From positions 1-29,111 of the IMG/VR virus record IMGVR_UViG_3300048691_000103: a stretch of DNA of 29,111 nt; one strand, given 5' to 3'. The notes beneath the pieces are model-generated. The model was not told where the DNA came from, made no database searches, and saw only the letters and a program-made list of their open reading frames with translations. Position numbers and translations under genes: made by a program. This DNA comes from a virus. Shown piece after piece: positions 21,057 through 28,862 of this stretch; position 1 is the first letter of the stretch, and each line of letters opens with the position of its first letter.

Positions 21057-22316
21057 TTAGAAAATACCAACCGATGAGCTGGTTGGATATGAAATGCTAG
21101 GATTGCTGTAACATACTGAGCTCATGCGCGTAAGTGTGAACTGACTATTCAAATATCCACTGACCGCGCCGGCCTCATTATCGATAAAAGCGATGGTGAG
21201 CGTTAACACATTGCTGTTTAGGCGACCTGATATGATCACTGTTTCTGCGGCGGATGAATATCCACCCGAATATCCACCCGAATATCCACCCGAATATCCA
21301 GATCCACCTGAAGTGGAACCCAACAGAACTTGATCTGTCGATGTTAGTGCATTGAATGCTGTCGATGTTAGTGTGGCGTTTGGAAAAGAGCTCAGTAGTG
21401 ATGCCCAAGCGAGATCATGCGTATTTGTTGGACTAGACAACTGACCATTCCAGGTAATTCTACCGCCCGTTGCAAAAAATCTACTTGCAGCGTTGGCATC
21501 AGCGAAAGTAAAACTAACAGTGTGCGTGATGGTGCCGTCCCACGAGGTTAGTCGAGTTGCACCTGCTGATGGTGGACTGAGCGTCTCGAAGCAAGAAGGG
21601 TTGATGGTTGATGACGACAGCGCTGAATTCAACAAAGTTTGCAACTTATTGTATTCTTTCAGTACTGTAACAATGCCACAACGTGAATCAGAACACACAC
21701 GATAGTTGTTATATGTTACGGCTGCTATAGCTGTAGGTGAGACGTTCTTGGTAAACGCAAGTTGTTTAATGCGATTGATCAGAGTTTGCCATTGAGTATC
21801 AGTAATCTTGACGATACTAGGTGGGGTAGGGAATGGTAGTAGGGCTGTCTGTCCAGATGCCAGGGCATCGGCGTTGAATAGTGCGACCAGATCATCATAT
21901 TCACACACCCCCGCGACAGCGATACAAACGGTATTAATCCAAGCACTACCATCATAGTAGTACAGACCGCCCGTACTTGGGTTATACCAAAGACTGTTAA
22001 TAGAAGCTGGGGCAGATGTGCCGACGTGGATGCCAGAGCCAATTGGGTGCCAGATGGCATCCACACCATAGAATTTTGGAACACCGGGGGCTGTGCCAGT
22101 ATCTAACCAAATCTGACCCGGTGTTGGATTGATAGGAGGAGAGCTCCTAGCAAAGTGCTCCAACATCTGCAAGAAGTTTGTCCAGATTGCTTCTTGATAC
22201 ACTGGCGAGCGATATCCCAACATCGTAAGCGAAGTGCTGACATCAATACCAAGTGGTTGGATTGATATCGGGGATTTTGTTGGGTCGCTATATTCGACCG
22301 AATAGGTTCCTGGCAT
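21057..22316 (-). CDS. Virion protein (tail fibre/baseplate type), paralogue with Gly-Tyr repeats
   Basis: The N-terminal 75 residues (MPGTYSVEYSDPTKSPISI, then MLGYRSPVYQEAIWTNFLQM and PINPTPGQIWLDT) are closely similar to those of the protein at 22788-23924. This module is frequent in structural proteins of T4-like phages from aquatic environments. The remainder, 340 residues, is Ser/Thr/Gly-rich beta material, with four SGGY units at about residues 339-355 encoded by a 12-bp tandem repeat. A late-promoter-like octamer ends 29 bases upstream and a terminator follows. It is probably a fibre or baseplate-attached adhesin-type subunit; the exact position in the particle is unknown. Confidence 0.7.
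   Translation of the reverse strand: MPGTYSVEYSDPTKSPISIQPLGIDVSTSLTMLGYRSPVYQEAIWTNFLQMLEHFARSSPPINPTPGQIWLDTGTAPGVPKFYGVDAIWHPIGSGIHVGTSAPASINSLWYNPSTGGLYYYDGSAWINTVCIAVAGVCEYDDLVALFNADALASGQTALLPFPTPPSIVKITDTQWQTLINRIKQLAFTKNVSPTAIAAVTYNNYRVCSDSRCGIVTVLKEYNKLQTLLNSALSSSTINPSCFETLSPPSAGATRLTSWDGTITHTVSFTFADANAASRFFATGGRITWNGQLSSPTNTHDLAWASLLSSFPNATLTSTAFNALTSTDQVLLGSTSGGSGYSGGYSGGYSGGYSSAAETVIISGRLNSNVLTLTIAFIDNEAGAVSGYLNSQFTLTRMSSVCYSNPSISYPTSSSVGIF
21256..21300. repeat. 12-bp tandem repeat, 3.75 copies
   Basis: The unit GAATATCCACCC is repeated without error at 21256, 21268, 21280 and (nine bases) 21292. It encodes GGYS-type units in the virion protein on the minus strand. Exact DNA identity suggests recent slippage expansion and likely copy-number variation between phage isolates. 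Confidence 0.95.
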
Positions 22317-22344
22317 GATTTATTATTTTCCGCGGTAGTTCGTA

Positions 22345-22352
22345 TATTTAGT
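22345..22352 (-). promoter_or_regulatory. Candidate T4-like late promoter element (ACTAAATA)
   Basis: The octamer matches six of eight positions of TATAAATA and lies 29 bases before the ATG of the 419-aa virion protein, inside the 46-bp intergenic gap. The spacing is the same as at the spanin gene. Confidence 0.45.
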
Positions 22353-22362
22353 CGTTGTGATC

Positions 22363-22791
22363 TCAGACTGGCGTCAATGCAACTCGAGCTAAAATCCTAA
22401 GTTCATCTGCAGTCACGCCAAGTTTTTTGCACAGTGCTTGCTCAGCTTTTAGGGCAGTAGATTGTGCTAGTGCAGCTTCTTTGTTTTGGGCTTTGACAAT
22501 CTTATCTTGCTCTTTTTGTAGCTTAGTATATGTTGGTTTGTCGACAACCCCAACGCCTGGGAATTTTCCAGGGTAGTAGTTGACCATATCTGGGCGGGTT
22601 ATTTGTTGTTTCAACTCGTTGAAACGAGATTCACTGACTTCATTGGGCATATACCCAAGAAACGGTTCACCATCAGCAGTACGCATCACTCCAACCCAGT
22701 TGCCGGAGTTGTCTTGAGTGTAGCACGCTAGAGTCAATCCGGTTCCGTGCAAATCATTGAGTTCACCAAGTGTATAATATTTGACTATCAT
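22363..22791 (-). CDS. Hypothetical protein between two virion paralogues, 142 aa
   Basis: It starts in an ATGA overlap with the virion gene upstream. The N-terminal part is a small beta-rich domain (MIVKYYTLGELNDLHGTGLT, then WVGVMRTADGEPFLGYMP). From about residue 88 a Lys/Gln/Ala-rich helix follows (KLQKEQDKIVKAQNKEAALA) that may form a coiled coil. Cotranscription with the fibre-like gene suggests a chaperone or virion accessory role, as is common for small genes below fibre genes; this is inference. Family not recognised. Confidence 0.65.
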   Translation of the reverse strand: MIVKYYTLGELNDLHGTGLTLACYTQDNSGNWVGVMRTADGEPFLGYMPNEVSESRFNELKQQITRPDMVNYYPGKFPGVGVVDKPTYTKLQKEQDKIVKAQNKEAALAQSTALKAEQALCKKLGVTADELRILARVALTPV

Positions 22792-23924
22792 AAGTATGCT
22801 CCACCTCTCGTTGCTTTAACTTTAAGCCCCATATTACCATGAATAACAGCAAGGCCTGACCATGGGCGGCTTTGGTACAACACACACCACCACTGAGCGT
22901 ATATCGTCACTGTTTGTCCAGGATTGAGGATCTTCACAAATCTGGCGCCGGATACAGTTTCTTCTGTATACACATCAGTACCACCTGCAGCTCCTCTTGT
23001 ATTGAGCCCAAGTGAGTCAATATCTTGTCTCATTGTACCTTGATCAGACGAGGTGTTGAATGCAGTCGGCATTGTGATATTGAGATTTTCACCAATATTA
23101 TACACAAACCCTACTGTCGAGCCTGGTAAGTTGTATGATAAGTTGCCGTTGCCCGTGAGATCTGCTTCGAGAAGTACCGGTTCAGAGGTAGGGTTTGTGT
23201 AGGAATATGTTAGATACGCCGGGGGGTTGCCGGGGTTGATGTCGACAGAACCTACTTCTGTTGCGAAATCTCGGCCTCGGAAAATCGCGACTCCATTGGT
23301 GTATCCGGTTGCACCTACAGCCAGGCAGATCCCAGCTCCTACAAGAGTATTTGGGTTTGTTACCCAAACTGTTGGTTGGTTGGTTGGCATCTGGACTGGC
23401 CACACAACCTGCCACGTTAGGTTATTGTCGCAGATTAGCAGGCGGTTTGATGAGGTGTCGTGCCATAATAGACCCAACTCAGTTGCTGGTTGGGTATAGC
23501 TGACAACAACCTCCTCAGAGATTGGCCATACTAGTTGCCACACTCCTGTGGTGTCGCATACTCGGAGTTGGTTTGAGGTTGTACTGTGCCAGAGCAGCCC
23601 AGTTTCAGTTGCTGGTTGGTTAGGACCGACAACAACCTCCTCAGAGATTGGCCATACTAGTTGCCAGATATCAGCCGAGTCATACAACTTCAGTTGTTGG
23701 TTCAGTGTGTCGTACCAAATCTGCCCCTCTGTAGGATTGACCGGAGCATAATTGCTTGCAAAGTGCTCCATTGTGTGGAGCATGTTTTCCCAAATTAATT
23801 CACCATACACAGGAGAACGATATCCCACCATCTTGAGAGATGTGGAGTGATCGAAACTCAGAGGTGGTATTACGATGCGTGGTTTAGTATTGTCGCTATG
23901 ATCAACGGTATAGGTACCTGGCAT
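22788..23924 (-). CDS. Virion protein (tail fibre/baseplate type) with 42-residue repeats
   Basis: The N-terminus (MPGTYTVDHSDNTKPRIVI, MVGYRSPVYGELIWENMLHT, PTEGQIWYDT) defines the same module as in the 419-aa paralogue. Residues 67-176 hold about 2.6 copies of a 42-residue unit built around GLLWHSTTSNQL...WQLVWPISEEVVV, so the GQIWYDT part of the module has been duplicated in tandem. The C-terminal 190 residues are beta-rich and end with LGLKVKATRGGAYL-type sequence. A CATAAATA octamer lies 24 bases upstream, within the end of nrdB. It is probably a trimeric fibre or baseplate component. Confidence 0.7.
   Translation of the reverse strand: MPGTYTVDHSDNTKPRIVIPPLSFDHSTSLKMVGYRSPVYGELIWENMLHTMEHFASNYAPVNPTEGQIWYDTLNQQLKLYDSADIWQLVWPISEEVVVGPNQPATETGLLWHSTTSNQLRVCDTTGVWQLVWPISEEVVVSYTQPATELGLLWHDTSSNRLLICDNNLTWQVVWPVQMPTNQPTVWVTNPNTLVGAGICLAVGATGYTNGVAIFRGRDFATEVGSVDINPGNPPAYLTYSYTNPTSEPVLLEADLTGNGNLSYNLPGSTVGFVYNIGENLNITMPTAFNTSSDQGTMRQDIDSLGLNTRGAAGGTDVYTEETVSGARFVKILNPGQTVTIYAQWWCVLYQSRPWSGLAVIHGNMGLKVKATRGGAYL
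23397..23726. repeat. 126-bp in-gene tandem repeat encoding 42-residue units
   Basis: Units start at 23726, 23600 and 23474 in the minus-strand gene. A 30-base block beginning CTCCTCAGAGATTGGCCATA occurs identically at 23511 and 23637, exactly 126 bases apart. The other parts have diverged, so the duplication is older or partly homogenised by recombination. Confidence 0.9.
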
Positions 23925-23935
23925 ATTATGTGGTC

Positions 23936-25162
23936 TTAGTTAGACAGATATTTATGCAAGTCCTGTAGACCACCAATCTTGTTACCTTCTGGGTCAACTA
24001 ACTGTGGAAACGTACGAGCTGATGGAAACATCTCACTGTATTGTTCCCGTGTAAAGTCAACATCCAACATCTTAGAAGTGAATTGTCTGCCTTTGTTAGT
24101 CAGTAGTGCTTTAGCTTGGTCACACTGGGGACAACCTGGTTTGGAATACACAGTAAATTCCGAGAGTTTGGTTCTAGTGTCGGCAACTTGAGTACCCCCC
24201 CAGACATCACCCCAATCACCGGTTAGTGCACCCTTTGCGTAATCTGTAACTTTTTGTTCAAAAAAGTTAGTGTGCGTCACCCCTAACATTCCATCAACCC
24301 AAGGCAGTGGATTTTTCTTGACTTTGAAAATGCCCTTCATCCCTAGTGAGATGAACCGGCGGTCAGCGATGTAACGAATATACTTCTTAACATCCTCTTT
24401 CGTCAACCCCTCTTGTGGATCAATACCAAACGCGAGGTCGATAAACTTATCCTCCAATTCTACCATCTTTTCACCAACAGAATATAGTTGCGATTTTAAT
24501 TCATCAGTCCAGATGTGTTTATTTTCTTTGACGAATTCGCGAAATAGCTTAATCATACTTTCGGTGTGGAGCGATTCATCTGCAATCGACCAAGCGATAA
24601 TTTGACCCATCCCCTTCATTTTACCGAATCGTGCAAAGTTCAGTAACATCACAAATGAACTAAACAGTTGCATACCCTCGGTAAATGCAGAGAATACAGC
24701 AATTTGTTGTGCTACAGAATTTTCATCTTTAGAAATAAACGATTCAATATAGTCATGTTTAGCTTTCATTTCCTCATACTGAAGAAACTCATTGTAAGTC
24801 GTCTCCGGCATCCCAAGGGTTTCGATAAGGTGCGAGTACGCAGCAATATGAATAGATTCTCGTGCAGCAAAAGATGACAACATCATTCGAACTTCTGGTT
24901 GAGGGAAGTTTGGTAGATAATTATTGACATACGCGCCAGCAACATCAATATCGCCCTGCGTAAAGAATCGGAAAATGTGGGTCAGGAATGTTTTTTCTGA
25001 CTCGGATAATTTAGACTTCCAATCCTTTACATCCTCCATCATTGGGACTTCCGTATGCAACCAATGCATCTGTTCGGATTCTAAAAATGCATCAAACGCC
25101 CAGGGATATGAAAATGGCTTAAACATATCGCGTTTATCGGTTAATTTTAATTTAGTTTTCAT
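23936..25162 (-). CDS. nrdB: Ribonucleotide reductase small subunit fused to glutaredoxin
   Basis: The N-terminal 330 residues are the class Ia beta subunit, which holds the di-iron tyrosyl radical. Visible are GDIDV (71-73, first ligand region), ARESIHIAAY (Glu102, His105, Tyr109 radical site), FTEGMQLF (Glu160) and ADESLH (Glu194, His197). The last 75 residues form a glutaredoxin: FTVYSKPGCPQC (Cys344, Cys347), TFPQLV with the cis-proline, and GGLQDL. The fusion would deliver electrons directly to NrdA. ATG 25162 follows GAAGGA and the nrdA TAA, so I prefer it over the ATG at 25192. Confidence 0.93.
   Translation of the reverse strand: MKTKLKLTDKRDMFKPFSYPWAFDAFLESEQMHWLHTEVPMMEDVKDWKSKLSESEKTFLTHIFRFFTQGDIDVAGAYVNNYLPNFPQPEVRMMLSSFAARESIHIAAYSHLIETLGMPETTYNEFLQYEEMKAKHDYIESFISKDENSVAQQIAVFSAFTEGMQLFSSFVMLLNFARFGKMKGMGQIIAWSIADESLHTESMIKLFREFVKENKHIWTDELKSQLYSVGEKMVELEDKFIDLAFGIDPQEGLTKEDVKKYIRYIADRRFISLGMKGIFKVKKNPLPWVDGMLGVTHTNFFEQKVTDYAKGALTGDWGDVWGGTQVADTRTKLSEFTVYSKPGCPQCDQAKALLTNKGRQFTSKMLDVDFTREQYSEMFPSARTFPQLVDPEGNKIGGLQDLHKYLSN
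23949..23956 (-). promoter_or_regulatory. Candidate T4-like late promoter element (CATAAATA)
   Basis: The octamer matches seven of eight positions of TATAAATA and lies inside the end of nrdB, 24 bases before the ATG of the virion gene at 23924. It would let the late virion gene be read separately from the early nucleotide-metabolism operon. Confidence 0.5.
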
Positions 25163-25163
25163 T

Positions 25164-26978
25164 TTATCCTTCGCACGCGATACACGTTTCACCCATTATC
25201 AATGCTGCCATATCAATTTCGTCCTCTATTTTTCTGCGTTCCAATTTTTGACCAACCTTATCTGATTTTCTCAATTTAGATGACCTCACATAATATAAAG
25301 ATTTTAGACCTTGTTTCCATGCCCGAAAATGCACAGCATGTAGATATTTCACATTCACATCCGGCCTAAAAAACAAATTTGTTGACATTGCTTGATCGAC
25401 AAACACTTGGCGATCAGCGGCTTGTTCTACGATCCACCGCTGGTCAATTTCTGGGGCGGTCTTGAATACAGCCTTAGTATGATCATCCATCCACTCTAAG
25501 TGTGATACTGACCCATCATTTGAAATAATAGAAGCCCACGTATCATCGTACCAAGATTCGGATTTCCCTGATGCATATTGTTTAATCAATTTGTCTAGGT
25601 TCTTATTTTTATTGACAAATGCTCCGGATGTGGTGTCTTGTCTGTATGCGTTTGCTGAATATGGTTCTGCAGAGGGTGATGTATTCCCCATAATAATTGA
25701 CGATGATGCATTGGGTGCAATCGCCATGACATGTGAACACCTACGAACAATTCCATAATCTGATGCATCTGGGCATGAACCACGTTCGTTCGCAAGTTGT
25801 ATATTTGCAATATCTAATTTTGTTCTGATATGACGAGAAATTCTGATATTGGTTGATTTTGCAATCGCACCCTCAAACTCGATATCTTTCGCTTGTAGGT
25901 AGGAATGATATCCCAATTCACCCACACCAACCGATCGTTCTCGCATTGCAGAAAATTTTGCACGAGCAATTGTATCGGGCGCATTATCGATAAAGTATTG
26001 AATAACATTATCTAACATTTCTAGAACATCTCGGAGGAATAGTTCATCCTTAGACCATTCATCAAAGTATTCGATATTGACTGAGCTGAGGCAACACACT
26101 GCAGTGCGCTCCTTAGACGTTGCCAACGCAATCTCGGAACAGAGATTTGACCCTTTGATAGACAAACCTGCCAATTTTTGGTATTCTGGCAGAGCATCAT
26201 TTGCGTGGTCAATGAACCACAAATATGGTTCACCAGTTTGCATCCTGAGTTCCAAAATTTTCATCCACAACGCCTTCGCGGATACCGTATCTACGATCTC
26301 ACCATTGTGCGGCTGGATTAGGTTCCACGAGTCGTCCGCATTTGGGTCTATCATACATCGTTCGATGATTTCCATAAACTTGTTTGGAATGTTGATTCCA
26401 TGATTCAAGTTTAGGGTTCTCATGTTTTGATCACCCGTTGGTTTTCGCATCTCCAAGAATTGAATAATATCGGGATGTGAGATGTCTAGATATGCCGCAT
26501 ATGAGCCCCGCCGAGTAGAACCTTGTTTGTACGCAAGAGACGATGCGTCGTATGTTTTGAGGTGAGGCATTACGCCGGCAGATTTTTCATCTGCACCTCG
26601 AATACCAACATGCACCCCAACACCACCACCCATCATTGATAGCCAGTTAGTTTCCGCCAGGTTGTTAATCAGACCCTCTGATGAATCATCTAGGTAATTC
26701 AAAAAACATGAAATTGGGAGTCCTCGAGGATTTCTCCCAAATGCTAAAATTGGGGTTGAGTAACTCAGCCAATGCTTGCTTGCGTAATCGTACAATCGCT
26801 GGGCGTGGTCAGGATTACTTGAAAATTGTTTGGATACCTTCGCAAATCTCTCTTGGGGACTAACTTCGTCTGAAGTCATGTACGATTCCCGGAGGCGTTG
26901 TACACCAAGTTGGCCGAATAGCGAGTCTCGAGTGTAATCTAGTACAACTCCATCAAGTTCTGTGGGGGCTTCTTGCAA
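25164..26978 (-). CDS. nrdA: Ribonucleoside-diphosphate reductase large subunit, without ATP-cone
   Basis: The class Ia alpha subunit reduces NDPs to dNDPs. The redox Cys pair is Cys91 (LPISCFLNYL) and Cys295/296 (TAVCCLSSVN), the thiyl cysteine is Cys280 within SNLCSEI with Asn278 and Glu282, the radical-transfer tyrosines are Tyr562-563 (SLYYVRS), and the C-terminal shuttle cysteines are TCIACEG (599, 602). At 604 aa it lacks the N-terminal ATP-cone of E. coli NrdA (761 aa), so dATP feedback is probably absent. The only plausible start is TTG 26978: the first ATG would remove conserved N-terminal sequence (LDYTRDSLFGQLG). It lies between dCMP deaminase and nrdB. Confidence 0.93.
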   Translation of the reverse strand: MQEAPTELDGVVLDYTRDSLFGQLGVQRLRESYMTSDEVSPQERFAKVSKQFSSNPDHAQRLYDYASKHWLSYSTPILAFGRNPRGLPISCFLNYLDDSSEGLINNLAETNWLSMMGGGVGVHVGIRGADEKSAGVMPHLKTYDASSLAYKQGSTRRGSYAAYLDISHPDIIQFLEMRKPTGDQNMRTLNLNHGINIPNKFMEIIERCMIDPNADDSWNLIQPHNGEIVDTVSAKALWMKILELRMQTGEPYLWFIDHANDALPEYQKLAGLSIKGSNLCSEIALATSKERTAVCCLSSVNIEYFDEWSKDELFLRDVLEMLDNVIQYFIDNAPDTIARAKFSAMRERSVGVGELGYHSYLQAKDIEFEGAIAKSTNIRISRHIRTKLDIANIQLANERGSCPDASDYGIVRRCSHVMAIAPNASSSIIMGNTSPSAEPYSANAYRQDTTSGAFVNKNKNLDKLIKQYASGKSESWYDDTWASIISNDGSVSHLEWMDDHTKAVFKTAPEIDQRWIVEQAADRQVFVDQAMSTNLFFRPDVNVKYLHAVHFRAWKQGLKSLYYVRSSKLRKSDKVGQKLERRKIEDEIDMAALIMGETCIACEG

Positions 26979-26998
26979 TTTATTAGTCTCTTGTGTGG

Positions 26999-27430
26999 TT
27001 ATGGGTGATGAAATACTGGTGTATTTGCCGCAAGCAACAAATTCAACCCAGAAGCGTCTCGGTACTCAGAAATGTAGTGGACTTCCGAGATTTTACAACG
27101 AATGATCAATGTGGCGCAATCAACACAAGGTTGTAGCGTCAAGTATATAACCGAACCTTCAAGTGCTTCTGGGTTGGTGTCTAGTAACTTTTTAATCGCA
27201 TTCAATTCCGCATGAATAACGTGTGGGTGAGTTGTATTTGCTGAGTCTTCACAGCAGTTATCAGTCCCTGTTGGTGTACCATTCCAACCCTGACTCACAA
27301 TTTGGCCATTCTTTACAATAATGCACCCAACCTTCTTGCGAGTGCAATGTGACATTACAGATACTGATTGAGCTACGGATAACCACATGTTGTGGTACCG
27401 TCGTTCCTTTTCGGTGAAGTGGTGGCGCAT
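26999..27430 (-). CDS. dCMP deaminase
   Basis: The 143-aa zinc-dependent deaminase converts dCMP to dUMP for dTMP synthesis. The catalytic motifs are HAELNA (zinc histidine and proton-shuttle glutamate) and PCVDCA (two zinc cysteines), preceded by VGCIIVKNGQIVSQGWNGTP, typical of the family. The second half also has NCCED, part of the zinc- or allosteric-site region in T4-type dCMP deaminases. It leads the operon that continues into nrdA and nrdB. The ATG at 27430 has no strong RBS. Confidence 0.92.
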   Translation of the reverse strand: MRHHFTEKERRYHNMWLSVAQSVSVMSHCTRKKVGCIIVKNGQIVSQGWNGTPTGTDNCCEDSANTTHPHVIHAELNAIKKLLDTNPEALEGSVIYLTLQPCVDCATLIIRCKISEVHYISEYRDASGLNLLLAANTPVFHHP

Positions 27431-27536
27431 GGTGTGAGATAATACGAGGTAGGGAGAGTTGATGAGTCAGAAACAGTGGATCTATTTAGTAGTCGGATGG
27501 GGGCATCATGCACCAAAACTAACCTGTTTTCAACAT

Positions 27537-27544
27537 TATAAATA
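27537..27544 (+). promoter_or_regulatory. T4-like late promoter, exact TATAAATA
   Basis: TATAAATA is exact to the T4 late -10 consensus and stands 86 bases before the plus-strand gene at 27631, giving a leader of roughly 80 bases. The remainder of the 27431-27630 divergent gap contains no ORF or further signal I can support, apart from a TATAAT on the minus strand (27540-27535) that lacks a -35. Confidence 0.7.
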
Positions 27545-27630
27545 GCCAGGAGTATAGTACTCAGTAGGTAGCTTCACAGTTATCTACAATCTCTGTTCAA
27601 TCAACCCATTACCTCAGTAAGTCTACACAA

Positions 27631-27957
27631 ATGGAAACTCAATTCAACACTCAACGTCCTGCATTCAATTCCGAGGCAATGACAAATAAATTATCTGCGA
27701 TGTTTCGAGGTGCGACCCGAACAATGCCGTTCACTAACACCAACTTACAAAAACTCCAAGTAAAGTTTTGCTATTTTATTGATGATATTCAGAGAGGCCC
27801 TGCATACGATCAATCCAAACTCAGCATGTTTGTACTGCAATGGATCAACGACATCGGTAGGTCCCTAACCGAGGCGGGAACAAACAATTCTTCCATCGAT
27901 TCAGCTGTGCGGCGTTTACTTCAGCCTGAATACGAACACCGTAACTACTACATCTAA
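27631..27957 (+). CDS. Hypothetical late protein, 108 aa, plus strand
   Basis: The protein is hydrophilic and mostly helical, with a basic N-terminal third (MTNKLSAMFRGATRTM), then LQVKFCYFIDDIQRG and a WINDIGRSLTEAG helix, and an acidic-aromatic end (PEYEHRNYYI). It is the only plus-strand gene with a perfect late promoter and its own terminator, so it is monocistronic. This pattern suits an abundant late product such as a virion decoration protein or a late regulator. Family not recognised. Confidence 0.75.
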   Translation: METQFNTQRPAFNSEAMTNKLSAMFRGATRTMPFTNTNLQKLQVKFCYFIDDIQRGPAYDQSKLSMFVLQWINDIGRSLTEAGTNNSSIDSAVRRLLQPEYEHRNYYI

Positions 27958-27960
27958 CAA

Positions 27961-27983
27961 AAAAGCCGCTTGAAGCGGCTTTT
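27961..27983. terminator. Bidirectional rho-independent terminator
   Basis: AAAAGCCGCT and AGCGGCTTTT (27961-27970 and 27974-27983) form a 10-bp stem with a three-base loop, flanked by A-run and T-run. It lies between two convergent stop codons (27957 on plus, 27988-27986 on minus) and can end transcription in both directions. Confidence 0.93.
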
Positions 27984-27985
27984 TT

Positions 27986-28822
27986 TTATGATTGGGGTTC
28001 TGTCGCGAGATCTCGGCGGATGGGGTATTCGACTGGTCCCACCATTTGGGAGATCTCAGGGTTCTGTTCGAACGGTACTCCTATATCTAATCGAAACGTA
28101 TCATAATCAAATGCCATCTTCATTAGCGAATTGTCGACACCAGCCTCCATAGACAGTTCATCAAGTTCTATTGTATTAATTCTAGGGTTTATGAATGTGT
28201 ATTGATTAAATGTTCGGCCGAATCGATATACGTGAAATAATTCGATAGTCTTGATCAAGCGAAGGGGGGTACCAGTGCCTGGTACCCCCAGTGGCCCGAA
28301 ACTAACCCCATAGACGTTTGGCGATATTCTACTTGGATTGCCCGGCTCTGAGTAGTCAGCACCTTCGAAGTCATAATCATATTGCCCAATTTCAAGTGGA
28401 GTGTTCACAGTGACGTTTGTAAGCGGACTTTGGAGCCGAATTACATTTGCGTAGAAATTCATCATCTGATTCGCCGAATCATCATAGAATGACATTGTGA
28501 TGGGATCGTATGTTGTTCGTTTGGGAATGCCGGTCCGCATTCCGTATAGATTTACATCATCGTGTTCAAACTTTGGGTGTGGGCGACTTGAAGTTTGGGT
28601 TAGTAGCGAAAATCGGCCGGCATCACATATACTGTCGTATGGATGGTTCATCGTTATCCGCGTGACAAATAGGAATTTATGCTTCGGAAAGAACTTATCC
28701 AAGTCTCGAGCATACGCTGATGCGTCCCGCACCACTGCATTGGGGGGCGGTGGAGCTGTGGATGTTATGCCAGTAGATACAAACGATCGTTGATTTACTG
28801 ATGGGATTCTTGGGTCAGCCAT
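27986..28822 (-). CDS. Tail-tube-fold protein, gp19/gp54-like
   Basis: The 278-aa protein contains a tube-fold signature: FPKHKFLFVTRI, RTGIPKRTTYDPITMSFYDD, NQMMNFYANVI, then TPLRLIKTIELFHVYRFGRT and INTIELDELSMEAG near the end. These segments match the T4 gp19 tail-tube domain, which gp54 (tube initiator on the baseplate) shares. Its length is between gp19 (163 aa) and gp54 (320 aa), and the long Pro-rich N-terminus (TAPPPPNAVV) is unlike gp19. I favour a gp54-like initiator or baseplate tube protein over the major tube protein. A GATAAATA octamer lies 33 bases upstream. Confidence 0.72.
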   Translation of the reverse strand: MADPRIPSVNQRSFVSTGITSTAPPPPNAVVRDASAYARDLDKFFPKHKFLFVTRITMNHPYDSICDAGRFSLLTQTSSRPHPKFEHDDVNLYGMRTGIPKRTTYDPITMSFYDDSANQMMNFYANVIRLQSPLTNVTVNTPLEIGQYDYDFEGADYSEPGNPSRISPNVYGVSFGPLGVPGTGTPLRLIKTIELFHVYRFGRTFNQYTFINPRINTIELDELSMEAGVDNSLMKMAFDYDTFRLDIGVPFEQNPEISQMVGPVEYPIRRDLATEPQS

Positions 28823-28854
28823 CTGAGATGTAGTTCAATGTTGAATAGGCATCT

Positions 28855-28862
28855 TATTTATC
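28855..28862 (-). promoter_or_regulatory. Candidate T4-like late promoter (GATAAATA)
   Basis: The octamer is the same as that before the spanin operon and lies 33 bases before the ATG at 28822, overlapping the stop codon of the small gene upstream. Late expression fits a tail protein. Confidence 0.55.

Noticed and set aside
23227-23503. Overlapping plus-strand frames opposite the fibre-like protein
   Set aside because: Their length is explained by the repeat-rich, GC-skewed coding sequence on the other strand.
25163-25192. ATG start of nrdB at 25192
   Set aside because: It overlaps nrdA; the ATG at 25162 follows a strong GAAGGA and the nrdA stop.
27483-27490. ACTAAATA as a late promoter for dCMP deaminase
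   Set aside because: It is 53 bases from the start, unlike the other sites, and the gene belongs to nucleotide metabolism, usually expressed before late genes.
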